Source: Falsiroseomonas sp041690465 (lineage in GTDB: Bacteria; Pseudomonadota; Alphaproteobacteria; Acetobacterales; Acetobacteraceae). Taken from it: a stretch of DNA of 64,000 nt. The stretch lies in the NCBI RefSeq assembly GCF_041690465.1, contig NZ_JAWLHG010000006.1, positions 62,001 to 126,000 of the forward strand, in the 5' to 3' direction. The first letter of the stretch is position 1. Each line of letters begins with the position of its first letter. The translations under genes were made by a program, and so were the position numbers. The notes under the pieces were generated by a model. That model worked only from the letters and a program-made list of their open reading frames with translations. It did not search any database and was not told the DNA's origin. Shown here in pieces: positions 8,824 through 16,629 of the stretch.

Positions 8824-9945
8824 TCAGGAGGTCGGCCGCGTCACTGTTTCCACCACGCGCACCGGCGCGTCGTTGCGTAGTCTCTGGATGCCGCGGACCA
8901 CCACCGGCTCCCCTGCAGCGACGCCGGAAAGCACCTCCACCTCGCCCTGCCGCCGCTGGCCGAGCCGGACCTCCACACGCCGCGCACGGCCGTCGCGGAT
9001 CACGTAGACGTAGTTGCGGTCGCCGATCGGGTCGAGCGCCTCCTCGGCGATCAGCAGGGCGTCGTCGCGGCGTTCCAGCTCGATCTCGACCGTCATGAAC
9101 AGACCGGGCTTCAGCACCTCGTCCGAATTGTCGAACTCGCTGATCACGCGAACGGTCCGGGTGGCGGTGTCGATGCGGGTGTCCACCACCGCAACCCGGC
9201 CGTGGAACCGGCGGTCGCCGAAGGCGGCGGAGCGGGCAGTCACCGGGCTGCCCTGCTGCACCCGCGCGAGGTAGACCTCGGGCACCGCGAACTCGACCCG
9301 CACGCGGGAGATGTCGTCGAGGGTGGTGACCACCGTGCCAGGCTGGATCAGCGCGCCGACGCTCACCTGCCGCAGCCCGACGCGGCCGCCGAAGGGAGCG
9401 GCGATGCGCATCTCCTCCAACCGCGCCTGGGTCTGGCGCACCCGGCCCTCGGCCTGGCGGGCAACGGCTTCCAGTGTCTCGAGGCGCTGGGCGGCGATGG
9501 TCTGGCCGGCCTGCAGGCCGCGGGCGCGGTTGAGCTGGCTGCGTGCGTCGTCGGCGAGGGCGCGTGCCTGGTCGAATTCGGCCCGTAGGGCCGCGGCGTC
9601 GAGGCTCAGCAGCTGGTCCCCCGCCTGCACGCGCTGGCCTTCCTGGAAGCCGAGCTCCTGCACGATGCCGGCGACCTTGGCAGTGATGGTCACGGCGTCG
9701 CGGGCACGCACGGTGCCGACGCTCTCGGCGCGGTCCACCACGGTCGCGGTGCGCACCGGGGAAACGACGACGCCGACCGGCGCACCCGCGGCGCCACGGC
9801 CGCGTTGCTGCCCCGACGGCGCGGCCGCCTCAAGACCGACCAGCGCAAGCGGACGCGGCAACCCGACCTGGTCACCGTACAGGTGCCACGCCGCACCCAA
9901 CCCCCCGACGAGGGCCAGAACGGCGAGCTGTGGAAGTGTTCGCAT
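8824..9945 (-). CDS. RND efflux periplasmic adaptor (membrane fusion protein)
   Basis: A 373-residue adaptor. An uncleaved or signal-type N-terminal helix (about residues 3-25) is followed by a Gly/Arg-rich linker, the first half of a lipoyl-like domain (SVGTVRARDAVTITAKVAGI), an alpha-helical hairpin around residues 120-160, the second lipoyl half (RIAAPFGGRVG) and beta-barrel and membrane-proximal domains. There is no lipobox Cys, so it is probably held by the N-terminal helix. It connects the permease gene just downstream to an outer-membrane channel. ATG 9945 was chosen because the upstream extension has no family similarity. Confidence 0.92.
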   Translation of the reverse strand: MRTLPQLAVLALVGGLGAAWHLYGDQVGLPRPLALVGLEAAAPSGQQRGRGAAGAPVGVVVSPVRTATVVDRAESVGTVRARDAVTITAKVAGIVQELGFQEGQRVQAGDQLLSLDAAALRAEFDQARALADDARSQLNRARGLQAGQTIAAQRLETLEAVARQAEGRVRQTQARLEEMRIAAPFGGRVGLRQVSVGALIQPGTVVTTLDDISRVRVEFAVPEVYLARVQQGSPVTARSAAFGDRRFHGRVAVVDTRIDTATRTVRVISEFDNSDEVLKPGLFMTVEIELERRDDALLIAEEALDPIGDRNYVYVIRDGRARRVEVRLGQRRQGEVEVLSGVAAGEPVVVRGIQRLRNDAPVRVVETVTRPTS

Positions 9946-10273
9946 GCGACGAGGATCCTGTCCTCTCTGTTCTGGCGCTTCAACAAACGGCCGGCAAGTA
10001 TTCCGCAATCCACATCCCGGGCCGGCGGCGCAAAAATGGCCGTTCCGCCGCCGCGGCACGCGTGACAAAATGCAACCTCGTCCACGCCGCCGTCATTCCA
10101 CGCCCGGAAAGCAAGGGCTTGACCCCTGCGCGTCCGGGACGGCGTCCGGGTCGCTGTCGTTCAGGCGACCTGGTCCATGCAAGCGTCGCGCCAGGACCGG
10201 CTGCCCTGCGGGGCTAGGCGGTCCGGGTGCTACACGGCTATGTGGGGCGGTCGAACTCCAGGGGTAGGGTGCC
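9946..10273. promoter_or_regulatory. Intergenic region between efflux operon and AsnC-domain gene
   Basis: A 328 bp gap without a credible gene. It lies between divergent starts, so it should carry the efflux-operon promoter and the promoter of the small AsnC-domain gene. It is less GC-rich than its surroundings near 9990-10075. Visible items are a 6 bp inverted repeat (CGGCGG at 10023, CCGCCG at 10045) and a TTGACC at 10119 without a good -10. No dedicated efflux regulator gene is adjacent. Confidence 0.4.
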
Positions 10274-10528
10274 ATGCGCGCGATCTTCGTGATGATCAAG
10301 TGCGAGATGGGGCAGGCCTATCGCGTGGCGCGCGAGATGGCCGACACCATCGCCGAGTTGTCCGAGATGCACTCGATCAGCGGCCAGTATGACCTTCTCG
10401 GGAAGTTCTACCTGGAGGCGGACCAGGATATCGGCCTGTTCGTGGTCGAGCGGGTGCAGGGCGTGGCTGGCGTGAAGGACACCTACACGCTGCAGACCTT
10501 CAACGCGTTCTCCGGCGCGCGGGGATAG
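10274..10528 (+). CDS. Stand-alone Lrp/AsnC ligand-binding (RAM) domain protein
   Basis: An 84-residue protein that corresponds to the C-terminal RAM domain of Lrp/AsnC regulators: a beta strand (MRAIFVMIKCEMGQAY), a helix (VAREMADTIAELSEM), then YDLLGKFYLEADQDIG and a final helix and strand. The N-terminal helix-turn-helix is absent, so it cannot bind DNA by itself. Such stand-alone domains oligomerise and bind amino acids, and may modulate full-length Lrp proteins. A purine-rich GGGGTAGGG precedes the ATG. The C-terminus is intact, so this is a genuine short gene and not a fragment. Confidence 0.85.
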   Translation: MRAIFVMIKCEMGQAYRVAREMADTIAELSEMHSISGQYDLLGKFYLEADQDIGLFVVERVQGVAGVKDTYTLQTFNAFSGARG

Positions 10529-10646
10529 GCCGCGCCGCCGGGCGCGGGCGTCACGGCTTCGCCACGATCCGCCCCGGAACGCCACAGATCGGCCGGATGC
10601 CGGCCGCAGCGCCGGATGAGCCTTCGATCCGTGGAGGAACCCCCCG

Positions 10647-10916
10647 ATGCGCCTTCTGCCCGTCCTCGCCCTGTCAGCCGCCCTGCTGACGGGTGCCTGC
10701 ACCAACCCGGATGGCACGCTGAATGTGCCGGGTACCGTGGCGCTCGGCGCCGGCGCGGCGATCGCCGGCCTGGCCATCGCCTCGGCCAATGACCGCCCGA
10801 GGCGCAGCCATTATCGCCACCGGGACTACGGCTATGGGCGGCCGGCCTACGGCTACGGTTACGGGCGGCCGGCCTATGGCTATGGCTACGGCCGCCCGCA
10901 CTACCGCCGCTGGTAG
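10647..10916 (+). CDS. Small lipoprotein with Tyr-Gly-Arg-Pro repeats
   Basis: An 89-residue predicted lipoprotein. The leader ends in LLTGAC with Cys18, followed by an NPDGTLNVPGT segment and a hydrophobic Gly/Ala stretch (about residues 29-48) that could be a glycine-zipper membrane helix. The C-terminal third consists of imperfect repeats of YGYGRPAYG and ends in HYRRW. Proteins of this build are common and uncharacterised in alphaproteobacteria; a role in envelope structure is a guess. The stop is 4 bp from the end of the convergent amidase gene. Confidence 0.7.
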   Translation: MRLLPVLALSAALLTGACTNPDGTLNVPGTVALGAGAAIAGLAIASANDRPRRSHYRHRDYGYGRPAYGYGYGRPAYGYGYGRPHYRRW

Positions 10917-10920
10917 GCGC

Positions 10921-12417
10921 TCAGCCCCAGGTCCGGAACTCCGGCATCGCCGAGATCGGCCCGGCCGCGGCCAGCGCGGCGATGTCGGGCACCGGCCGGG
11001 CGAGGTCCGCATCGCCCGCCACCGCCGCCTCGATCGCCGCGGCGGCGGCCAGCACCAGCGCATCGCCGCCGCGCGGGCCGACGATCTGCAGCCCGAAAGG
11101 CATCCCGGCACGGTCGCGGCCGAGCGGGATGCTGATCGCCGGGTGGCCGACCAGCGTCACCGCATAGGCCAGCGCCAGCCAGTGGAAATAGGTGCGCGTC
11201 TTCTGCCCGTCGATCTCGGCCGGGTAGAGCTCCCGCCAGTCGCGCGGGCTGACAGTGATTGCCGGTGAGATGAGCAGGTCGTGCCCATCGAAGAAGCGCT
11301 GCCAGACCCGGTAGAGCCGCGTCTGCTCGGCCGCCGCGCGGGCGTAGTCGGCCAGGCTGTAGCGCAGCCCTTCCTCGACATTGGCGCGGACATTGGGGCC
11401 GACCTTGTCCGGGGTGTTGCGGACCTTCTCCAGGTGGCTCTGCAGGAAGCTCGCGGCGCGCAGCACCTCGAAGGCCTCGTCGCTGCCGCGGCAGTCCGGA
11501 GTCGCGTGCTCGATCCGGGCGAAGAGCGGGGCGAGCTTCGCCACGCGGTCGGCGAAGACCTCCCGGATGTGTTTCTCGGTGGGTGCGAAGCCGAAATCCG
11601 GCGTCGCCGCGACCTTCAGCGAGGCGAGATCCAGGCGCATCGGCGGGAACAGCGCCGGATCGCCCTTTCGCACCGGCCGGCCCGGCAGGGTGTAGGAAAG
11701 CGGGTCCAGCGCGTCGTCATCGGCCATGGCGGAGAGCAGCAGCGCGCAATCCTCGGCGCTGCGCGCCATCGGGCCGAGCACCGGCAGGTTCGACCAGCCG
11801 AGCCCGCGCCGCTCGCTCGGCACCATGCCCGGCGAGGGCCGGAAGCCGACGATGCCGTTGAAGGCCGCAGGGTTGCGCAACGAGCCGCCGGTGTCGCTGC
11901 CCGAGGCGATCGGCACCATCCCGCAGGCCAGCGCCACCGCCGACCCGCCGGAGGAGCCGGCGGCGGATTTCGTGGGATCGAACGGATTGCCGGTCGCGCC
12001 ATAGACCAGGTTGCGGGTGTTCGCCCCGGCGCCGAATTCCGGCGTGTTGGTCTTGCCCACCACGACGGCGCCGGCGGCGCGCAGGTTGGCGACCATCGCC
12101 TCGTCCTTGACCGGGACATGGTCGGCGAAGAGCGGGCTGCCCCAGGTGGTGCGCAGGCCCTTGGTCTCCTCCAGGTCCTTGATGCCGACCGGCAGGCCGT
12201 GCAGCGGGCCGAGCTTCGCGCCGGCCATGACCGACGCCTCGGCCTGCTTCGCGGTGGCGCGGGCGCGCTCCTCGTCCAGCGCGACCATGGCGTTGACCGC
12301 ATGGTTGACCGCGCCGATGCGGCGCAGGCAGCTCTCGAGCAGTTCGACCGGGCTGAGACGGCGCGCCCCGATCATGCGGCGGGCAGTGACGGCAGAGAGG
12401 TCACAGGGTTCGGACAT
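10921..12417 (-). CDS. Amidase (amidase signature family)
   Basis: A 498-residue hydrolase of the amidase-signature family. The Ser-cisSer-Lys triad is visible: Lys80 in PVGIKDLEE, the serine pair at 155-156 in the Gly/Ser-rich AAGSSGGSA loop, and Ser179 in GSDTGGSLR. The family hydrolyses amides to acid and ammonia; the substrate is not predictable. No GatB or GatC gene is adjacent, and the length and termini suit a stand-alone catabolic amidase better than GatA. It lies 50 bp downstream of the second gamma-glutamyltransferase gene on the same strand, suggesting joint breakdown of amide or peptide compounds. Confidence 0.92.
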   Translation of the reverse strand: MSEPCDLSAVTARRMIGARRLSPVELLESCLRRIGAVNHAVNAMVALDEERARATAKQAEASVMAGAKLGPLHGLPVGIKDLEETKGLRTTWGSPLFADHVPVKDEAMVANLRAAGAVVVGKTNTPEFGAGANTRNLVYGATGNPFDPTKSAAGSSGGSAVALACGMVPIASGSDTGGSLRNPAAFNGIVGFRPSPGMVPSERRGLGWSNLPVLGPMARSAEDCALLLSAMADDDALDPLSYTLPGRPVRKGDPALFPPMRLDLASLKVAATPDFGFAPTEKHIREVFADRVAKLAPLFARIEHATPDCRGSDEAFEVLRAASFLQSHLEKVRNTPDKVGPNVRANVEEGLRYSLADYARAAAEQTRLYRVWQRFFDGHDLLISPAITVSPRDWRELYPAEIDGQKTRTYFHWLALAYAVTLVGHPAISIPLGRDRAGMPFGLQIVGPRGGDALVLAAAAAIEAAVAGDADLARPVPDIAALAAAGPISAMPEFRTWG

Positions 12418-12466
12418 CAGGCGTGGCTCCCTTGGATGCGCGGATCGGGGCGATGGGCGGCTGGGT

Positions 12467-14074
12467 TCAATAGCCCAGCGCGCAGCCGTCCTTGCGCGGA
12501 TCGGATCCGCCGACCAGGCACCCCTTCGCGCGGTCGATCAGGATCGCCTGGCCGCCGCCATGCGGCTTGTCGATCAGTTCGCATTCGTGGCCGAGCCGGT
12601 TCAGCCGGTCCACCACCGCGTTCGGGATGCCACGCTCGACCTGCACCTTGCCGAGACGCGGGAACAGGCGCGGCGCGTCCAGCGCCTCCTGCACGCCAAG
12701 GCCGTATTCGAAATGGTTGGCCAGGAACATGGTCTGGCCCATCGGCTGGAAATGCCCGCCCATCACGCCAAAGGGCATGATCGCCTCACCGTCCTTCATC
12801 ACCATGCCGGGGATGATGGTGTGCATCGGGCGCTTGTCCGGGGCGATGCAGTTCGGGTGCCCTTCCTGCAGGCGGAAGCCGAAGCCGCGGTTCTGCAGCA
12901 TCACGCCGGACTTCTCCGCCAGGATGCCGCTGCCGAACCCTTCGAACAGCGAGTTGATGAAGCTGCATGCATTGCCGTCACGGTCCACCACGCAGAGGTA
13001 GACGGTGTCCTTGTGCTTCGCCCAATCCGCCTCGCCGGCGGCCGGCATCTCCTTCATCGCCGCCTGGTCGCTGATCAGCTTCGCCAGCTTCTCCAGATAG
13101 GCGTCGGAGGTCAGGCGCCCGACCGGCACCTCCACCTGCGAAGGGTCGGCCAGGAAGGCGTCGCGGTCCCGATAGGCAAGCCGCGCGGCCTCGATGTGGC
13201 GGTGGAGACGTTCGGTCGAGAGGAAGCCCTGCTCTGCCGTGCCCAGCCGCTCGATCATGCCGAGGATCATCAGCACGATCAGGCCGGAGCCGTTGGGCGG
13301 GCACTGGAACACCTCCATGTCGCGCCAGGCGCGGCGGATGGGGGTGACGAACTCGGCCACGGTAGCGCCGCGGGCGAAATCCTCCTCGGTATGGGTGCCG
13401 CCGGCGGCGCGCAGCGTGGCGACGATGTCGGCCGCGACCTCGCCCTCGTAGAACGCCGCCGCCCCGCCCTTGGCGATGGCGCGCAACGTGCGGCCGAGTT
13501 CCGGCTGCACGAAGCGGTCACCCAGCGCGAAGGCCAGACCATCCTCCAGGAAGCGCCGCTGCGCCGCCGGATGCTTCGACAGCTTGCCGACCGAAGCCTC
13601 CCAGTCATGCGCCACGCGGTCGGACAGGTGAAAGCCTTCCTCGGCGAAGCGGATGGCCGGCTGCAACAGCTCGTCGAGGCCCTTGCGGCCATGCGCCTTG
13701 TTCAGCGCCGCCCAGGCGGAGACCGCGCCGGGGACGGTGACGGAATGCGCCGAGAGCGGCTCCATCTGGGTGAGGCCGGCGGCGCGCAGCGCCTCCGGCG
13801 TGGCGCCCCGCGGGGCGCGGCCCGAGCCGTTGATCGCGATCACCTGGCCGGTGCCGGCGGGCGCGTAGAGGCAGAAGCAGTCGCCGCCGATGCCGGTGCT
13901 CTGCGGCTCCACCACCGCCTGCACGGCGGCCGCGGCGATCGCGGCATCGAGCGCATTCCCGCCGGCGCGCAGGATGTCGAGCGCGGCGAGCGTCGCCTGC
14001 GGCATGGAGGTCGCCGCCATCCCGTTCGCGGCATAGACGGCGCTGCGGCCAGGGGCGTGGAAATCGCGCTTCAT
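12467..14074 (-). CDS. Gamma-glutamyltransferase family protein, second copy
   Basis: A 535-residue Ntn hydrolase. The N-terminal region has ILRAGGNALDAAIAA and GIGGDCFCLY; the predicted nucleophile is Thr357 in HKDTVYLCVVD, which starts the small subunit, followed by SFINSLFEGFGSG. No signal peptide is apparent. It differs strongly from the copy at 927-2717 (different small-subunit start and active-site loops), so the two represent separate subfamilies, not a recent duplication. The ATG at 14074 lacks a good ribosome-binding site, but upstream in-frame codons add no recognisable sequence. The amidase gene follows directly. Confidence 0.9.
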   Translation of the reverse strand: MKRDFHAPGRSAVYAANGMAATSMPQATLAALDILRAGGNALDAAIAAAAVQAVVEPQSTGIGGDCFCLYAPAGTGQVIAINGSGRAPRGATPEALRAAGLTQMEPLSAHSVTVPGAVSAWAALNKAHGRKGLDELLQPAIRFAEEGFHLSDRVAHDWEASVGKLSKHPAAQRRFLEDGLAFALGDRFVQPELGRTLRAIAKGGAAAFYEGEVAADIVATLRAAGGTHTEEDFARGATVAEFVTPIRRAWRDMEVFQCPPNGSGLIVLMILGMIERLGTAEQGFLSTERLHRHIEAARLAYRDRDAFLADPSQVEVPVGRLTSDAYLEKLAKLISDQAAMKEMPAAGEADWAKHKDTVYLCVVDRDGNACSFINSLFEGFGSGILAEKSGVMLQNRGFGFRLQEGHPNCIAPDKRPMHTIIPGMVMKDGEAIMPFGVMGGHFQPMGQTMFLANHFEYGLGVQEALDAPRLFPRLGKVQVERGIPNAVVDRLNRLGHECELIDKPHGGGQAILIDRAKGCLVGGSDPRKDGCALGY

Positions 14075-14119
14075 CGGGGAGGTCCGTGGGTTAAACTGTC
14101 GAGGAAAAGAAGTTCCGGC

Positions 14120-14219
14120 GGCCGGCAAGGCCGGCCGAGGCCGCGACTGCGGCCCGCCGCAAGTGCGTCATGCGGAACGCATGCCTGCGGCATGACGAAG
14201 CCAAGCGGCCGGAGGCCGC
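14120..14219. repeat. Cluster of three GC-rich hairpins
   Basis: Three perfect inverted repeats in 100 bp between the SDR gene and the gamma-glutamyltransferase gene: GGCCGGC/GCCGGCC at 14120-14136 (3-nt loop), CGTCATGC/GCATGACG at 14166-14197 (16-nt loop) and GCGGCC/GGCCGC at 14205-14219 (3-nt loop). No T-run follows on either strand, so simple intrinsic termination is not indicated. They could be a REP-like repeat or an RNA-processing or stabilising structure. Confidence 0.5.
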
Positions 14220-14248
14220 GCCCGGCGTCTGAGGGCACCGAAGACTCA

Positions 14249-15013
14249 TCAGTGCGTGAGGTGGCCGCCATCGACCACCAGGCTGAGGCCGGTCACCATC
14301 CGGCTGGCGTCGGAGGCGAGGAAGACGATCGCGCCCATCACATCCTCCACCGTCATCACCCGGCCAAGCGGCATGGCACGCACGACGCGGGAACGGAATT
14401 TCTCGTCAACCAGCACCGGACGGGTCAGCGGCGTCTCGACGAAGCCGGGGGCGAGGGTGTTCACGCGAATGCCGTGCTGGCCGAGTTCGAACGCCATCGC
14501 CTTGGTCATCCCCTCCACCGCGTGCTTGGTCGCCGAATAGACGCTGCGATTGGAGCCGGCGACATGGCCGTTGACGGAGGAGAGATTGATGATCGCGCCG
14601 CCCTTCCCCGCCGCCACCATCCCCTGCGCGACCGCCTGCGCGGTGATGAACATCGCACGGATGTTGAGGTCGAGCAGCGCATCCAGCGAGGCGTCCTGCA
14701 CCTCCAGGAACGGCTCGCGGATGTTGGTGCCGGCGTTGTTGAGCAGCACGCCGAAGGGCCCCTCGGCGGCGATCGTGGCGCGCAGCGCGGCGCGGTCCGT
14801 CACGTCGAGCCGCACCGCCTTGGCCCGGTGGCCGGCGGCGGCGAGTTCGGCCACCGTCTCCTCCATCTCCGGCAGGGTGCGGGCGGCGAGCACCACCTCG
14901 GCGCCGGCCGCCGCCAGCGCCACCGCGCCCGCCCGGCCGATGCCCTTGCTGGCGCCGGTGACGAAGGCGCGCTGGCCGTCCAGGCGGAAGCTGGGGGTGA
15001 TCGGCAAGGTCAT
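14249..15013 (-). CDS. SDR family oxidoreductase
   Basis: A 254-residue classical short-chain dehydrogenase. The NAD(P)-binding motif TGASKGIG is at residues 19-26, NNAG at 92-95, the catalytic Ser near 146 and Tyr159-Lys163 in YSATK. Such enzymes interconvert alcohols and ketones or act as 3-oxoacyl or sugar-acid reductases; the substrate is unclear. GGGAGG lies about 7 nt before the ATG at 15013. An Arg43-Ala44-Arg45 neighbourhood after the second strand may favour NADPH, but this is weak. It is upstream of the hairpin cluster and the gamma-glutamyltransferase gene on the same strand. Confidence 0.92.
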   Translation of the reverse strand: MTLPITPSFRLDGQRAFVTGASKGIGRAGAVALAAAGAEVVLAARTLPEMEETVAELAAAGHRAKAVRLDVTDRAALRATIAAEGPFGVLLNNAGTNIREPFLEVQDASLDALLDLNIRAMFITAQAVAQGMVAAGKGGAIINLSSVNGHVAGSNRSVYSATKHAVEGMTKAMAFELGQHGIRVNTLAPGFVETPLTRPVLVDEKFRSRVVRAMPLGRVMTVEDVMGAIVFLASDASRMVTGLSLVVDGGHLTH

Positions 15014-15126
15014 GGGCGTCCTCCCGGCGGTTTCCGGCCGGCGGTGAATGAACCGCCCCCGTCGGCGGCGCAAGCCACCCCCGCCCGACCCCTTCCCGCC
15101 GCATCACCGAAGCGCTAGGACGCGCC

Positions 15127-15465
15127 ATGGCACAGATCGACATCGCCCATTTCGAGCAGGTGGATGTGCGGACCGGCACCGTGGTGGACGCGCAACCCTT
15201 CCCCGAGGCGCGGAAGGCCTCCATCAAGCTCTGGGTGGATTTCGGCGGCGAGATCGGGGTGCGGCAATCCTCCGCCCAGCTCACGGTGCACTACACGCCG
15301 GACCGGCTGATCGGCCGCCAGGTGATCGCGGTGGTCAATTTCCCGCCCCGACGGATCGGCGGCTTCGAGAGCCAGGTGCTGGTGCTCGGCGTGCCGGACG
15401 AGAACGGCGCGGTCGTGCTGCTCCGCCCGGACATCAAGGTGCCCGACGGCGGGAAGATGTTTTGA
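15127..15465 (+). CDS. csaA: tRNA-binding protein CsaA (OB-fold)
   Basis: A 112-residue protein covering one Trbp111/CsaA-type OB fold: the opening FEQVDVRTGTVVDAQPFPEARK, the central KLWVDFGGEIGVRQSSAQ, and a C-terminal VLVLGVPDENGAV stretch. CsaA binds tRNA as a dimer and has been described as a chaperone linked to protein export; its real role in alphaproteobacteria is unclear. It is the normal full length for the family, with the gpt gene only 22 bp downstream in the same direction, so the two are probably cotranscribed. Confidence 0.93.
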   Translation: MAQIDIAHFEQVDVRTGTVVDAQPFPEARKASIKLWVDFGGEIGVRQSSAQLTVHYTPDRLIGRQVIAVVNFPPRRIGGFESQVLVLGVPDENGAVVLLRPDIKVPDGGKMF

Positions 15466-15487
15466 GTAGCGACGGAGATCGGCCGCC

Positions 15488-15976
15488 ATGGCGGTGAAGT
15501 ACTACACGGTCACCTGGGACCAGCTTCACCGCGACGCCAAGGCGCTCGCCTGGCGGCTGGTCGAGAAGGGCCCCTGGACCGGCATCGTGGCGATCACGCG
15601 CGGCGGGCTGATCCCCTCGGCAGTAATCGCGCGCGAGTTGGAATGCCGGCTGATCGAGGCAGTCTCCATCGTCACCTATGACGAGGAGCATCGCGGCGAG
15701 CCGCGGGTGGTGAAGCCGCCGGTCGCGGCGCTCGAGGCGCAGGGCGCCGGCTGGCTGATCGTGGACGACCTGGTGGACACCGGCACCACCGCCCGCGTGA
15801 TCCGCGCGCTGCTGCCCAGGGCGCATTTCGCCACCGTCTACGCCAAGCCCGCGGGCAAGCCGCAGGTGGACACCTTCATCACCGAGGTGAGCCAGGACAC
15901 GTGGATCCTGTTCCCCTGGGACACCGAGCCGCAATTCGTGGCGCCGATCGCCAAGTCGCACGCCAACGGGGGCTGA
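15488..15976 (+). CDS. gpt: Xanthine-guanine phosphoribosyltransferase
   Basis: A 162-residue type I phosphoribosyltransferase. Residues AITRGGLIPSAV form the pyrophosphate loop region, and VDDLVDTGTT (about residues 94-103) is the PRPP-binding signature. The length and the C-terminal WILFPWDTEP segment fit bacterial Gpt, which salvages guanine, xanthine and hypoxanthine to the monophosphates. It follows csaA closely. A perfect 6-bp hairpin (GAGCGC, loop GAC, GCGCTC) overlaps its stop codon. Confidence 0.92.
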   Translation: MAVKYYTVTWDQLHRDAKALAWRLVEKGPWTGIVAITRGGLIPSAVIARELECRLIEAVSIVTYDEEHRGEPRVVKPPVAALEAQGAGWLIVDDLVDTGTTARVIRALLPRAHFATVYAKPAGKPQVDTFITEVSQDTWILFPWDTEPQFVAPIAKSHANGG

Positions 15977-15989
15977 GCGCGACGCGCTC
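15975..15989. terminator. Short hairpin between convergent gpt and DUF4142 genes
   Basis: A perfect inverted repeat GAGCGC / GCGCTC with a GAC loop lies in the 21-bp gap between two converging genes and touches the gpt stop codon. The position suits a bidirectional terminator, but no T-run follows, so this is only a candidate. Confidence 0.3.
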
Positions 15990-15997
15990 GTCACGGG

Positions 15998-16552
15998 TCA
16001 GCCGCCCAGCGAGCGCTCCAGCCCGTCCAGCATCAGCAGATGCGTGCGCACCGCCGGGAGCGCGACGGTGGAGAGCATTGCCTCGCCCAGGCTGGTCGGA
16101 TTCTGCGCCACCTGATCGTGCAACCTGAGCAGATCCTCATGCGCCGCGATCTGGGCGCGGGTGAAGGCACGATCGAATTCCGGGCCGCGCAGGCCGCGCA
16201 TGCGGATCATCGCCTGGCGTCGCCGCTCGGTCATCAGTTCCACCGTCGGCACCCGCAGCCGGGCCATCTGCCGGGCGGTGCTGAAGGCGGTCTGCTCCTG
16301 CACCTCCAGCTGGCCGAAGGTGCGGACGGAGCGCGACTCGCCGATGCGCTCGGCGAGTTGGGCGGTGGCCATGGCAAAGGCCATCGCGCCGAGCAGGTCG
16401 GCCTGCGCCTGCGTCTCCGGCAACGCCTGGGTCGAGGCGAAGCCCCGGCCGGCACGGTTCTCCATCCGCTCCTGCGCCGCGGTGGCACGCGGCAGCAGGG
16501 GCGAGGCCAGCGCGGCGAGCGCCAGGCCTCGGCGCACGATGCGTGGGTTCAT
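15998..16552 (-). CDS. Secreted DUF4142 family protein
   Basis: A 184-residue exported protein. The leader (residues 1-26, VRRGLALAALASPLLPRATAAQ) carries an RR pair and ends at a plausible AxA-Q cleavage site. The mature part is almost all helix, with the DUF4142 features: a segment containing FGQLEVQEQTAFSTARQMARL and a later DRAFTRAQIAAHEDLLRLHD stretch with conserved acidic and His residues. The family has a ferritin-like four-helix build, and its periplasmic function is not established. CGGAGGAAA precedes the ATG, a strong ribosome-binding site. It is the last gene before the convergent gpt. Confidence 0.82.
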   Translation of the reverse strand: MNPRIVRRGLALAALASPLLPRATAAQERMENRAGRGFASTQALPETQAQADLLGAMAFAMATAQLAERIGESRSVRTFGQLEVQEQTAFSTARQMARLRVPTVELMTERRRQAMIRMRGLRGPEFDRAFTRAQIAAHEDLLRLHDQVAQNPTSLGEAMLSTVALPAVRTHLLMLDGLERSLGG

Positions 16553-16629
16553 GTGGGTTTCCTCCGGCTGTTGCGGCAGCGGCCGCTTGCCAGAGGAAAG
16601 CCCGCGGGCCGTCCGGGTTGCGTGGCGGA

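Noticed and set aside
5446..8880. Two long plus-strand open frames (about 630 and 440 codons) opposite the RND permease
   Set aside because: Shadow frames of the permease gene; His/Arg/Asp-rich, no domain, no ribosome-binding site.
12011..15118. A 1035-codon open frame on the plus strand across the gamma-glutamyltransferase and SDR genes
   Set aside because: It is antisense to two clearly recognised genes, has low-complexity Arg/Ala/Gly/His composition and no conserved motif; GC-rich codon bias keeps the opposite frame open.
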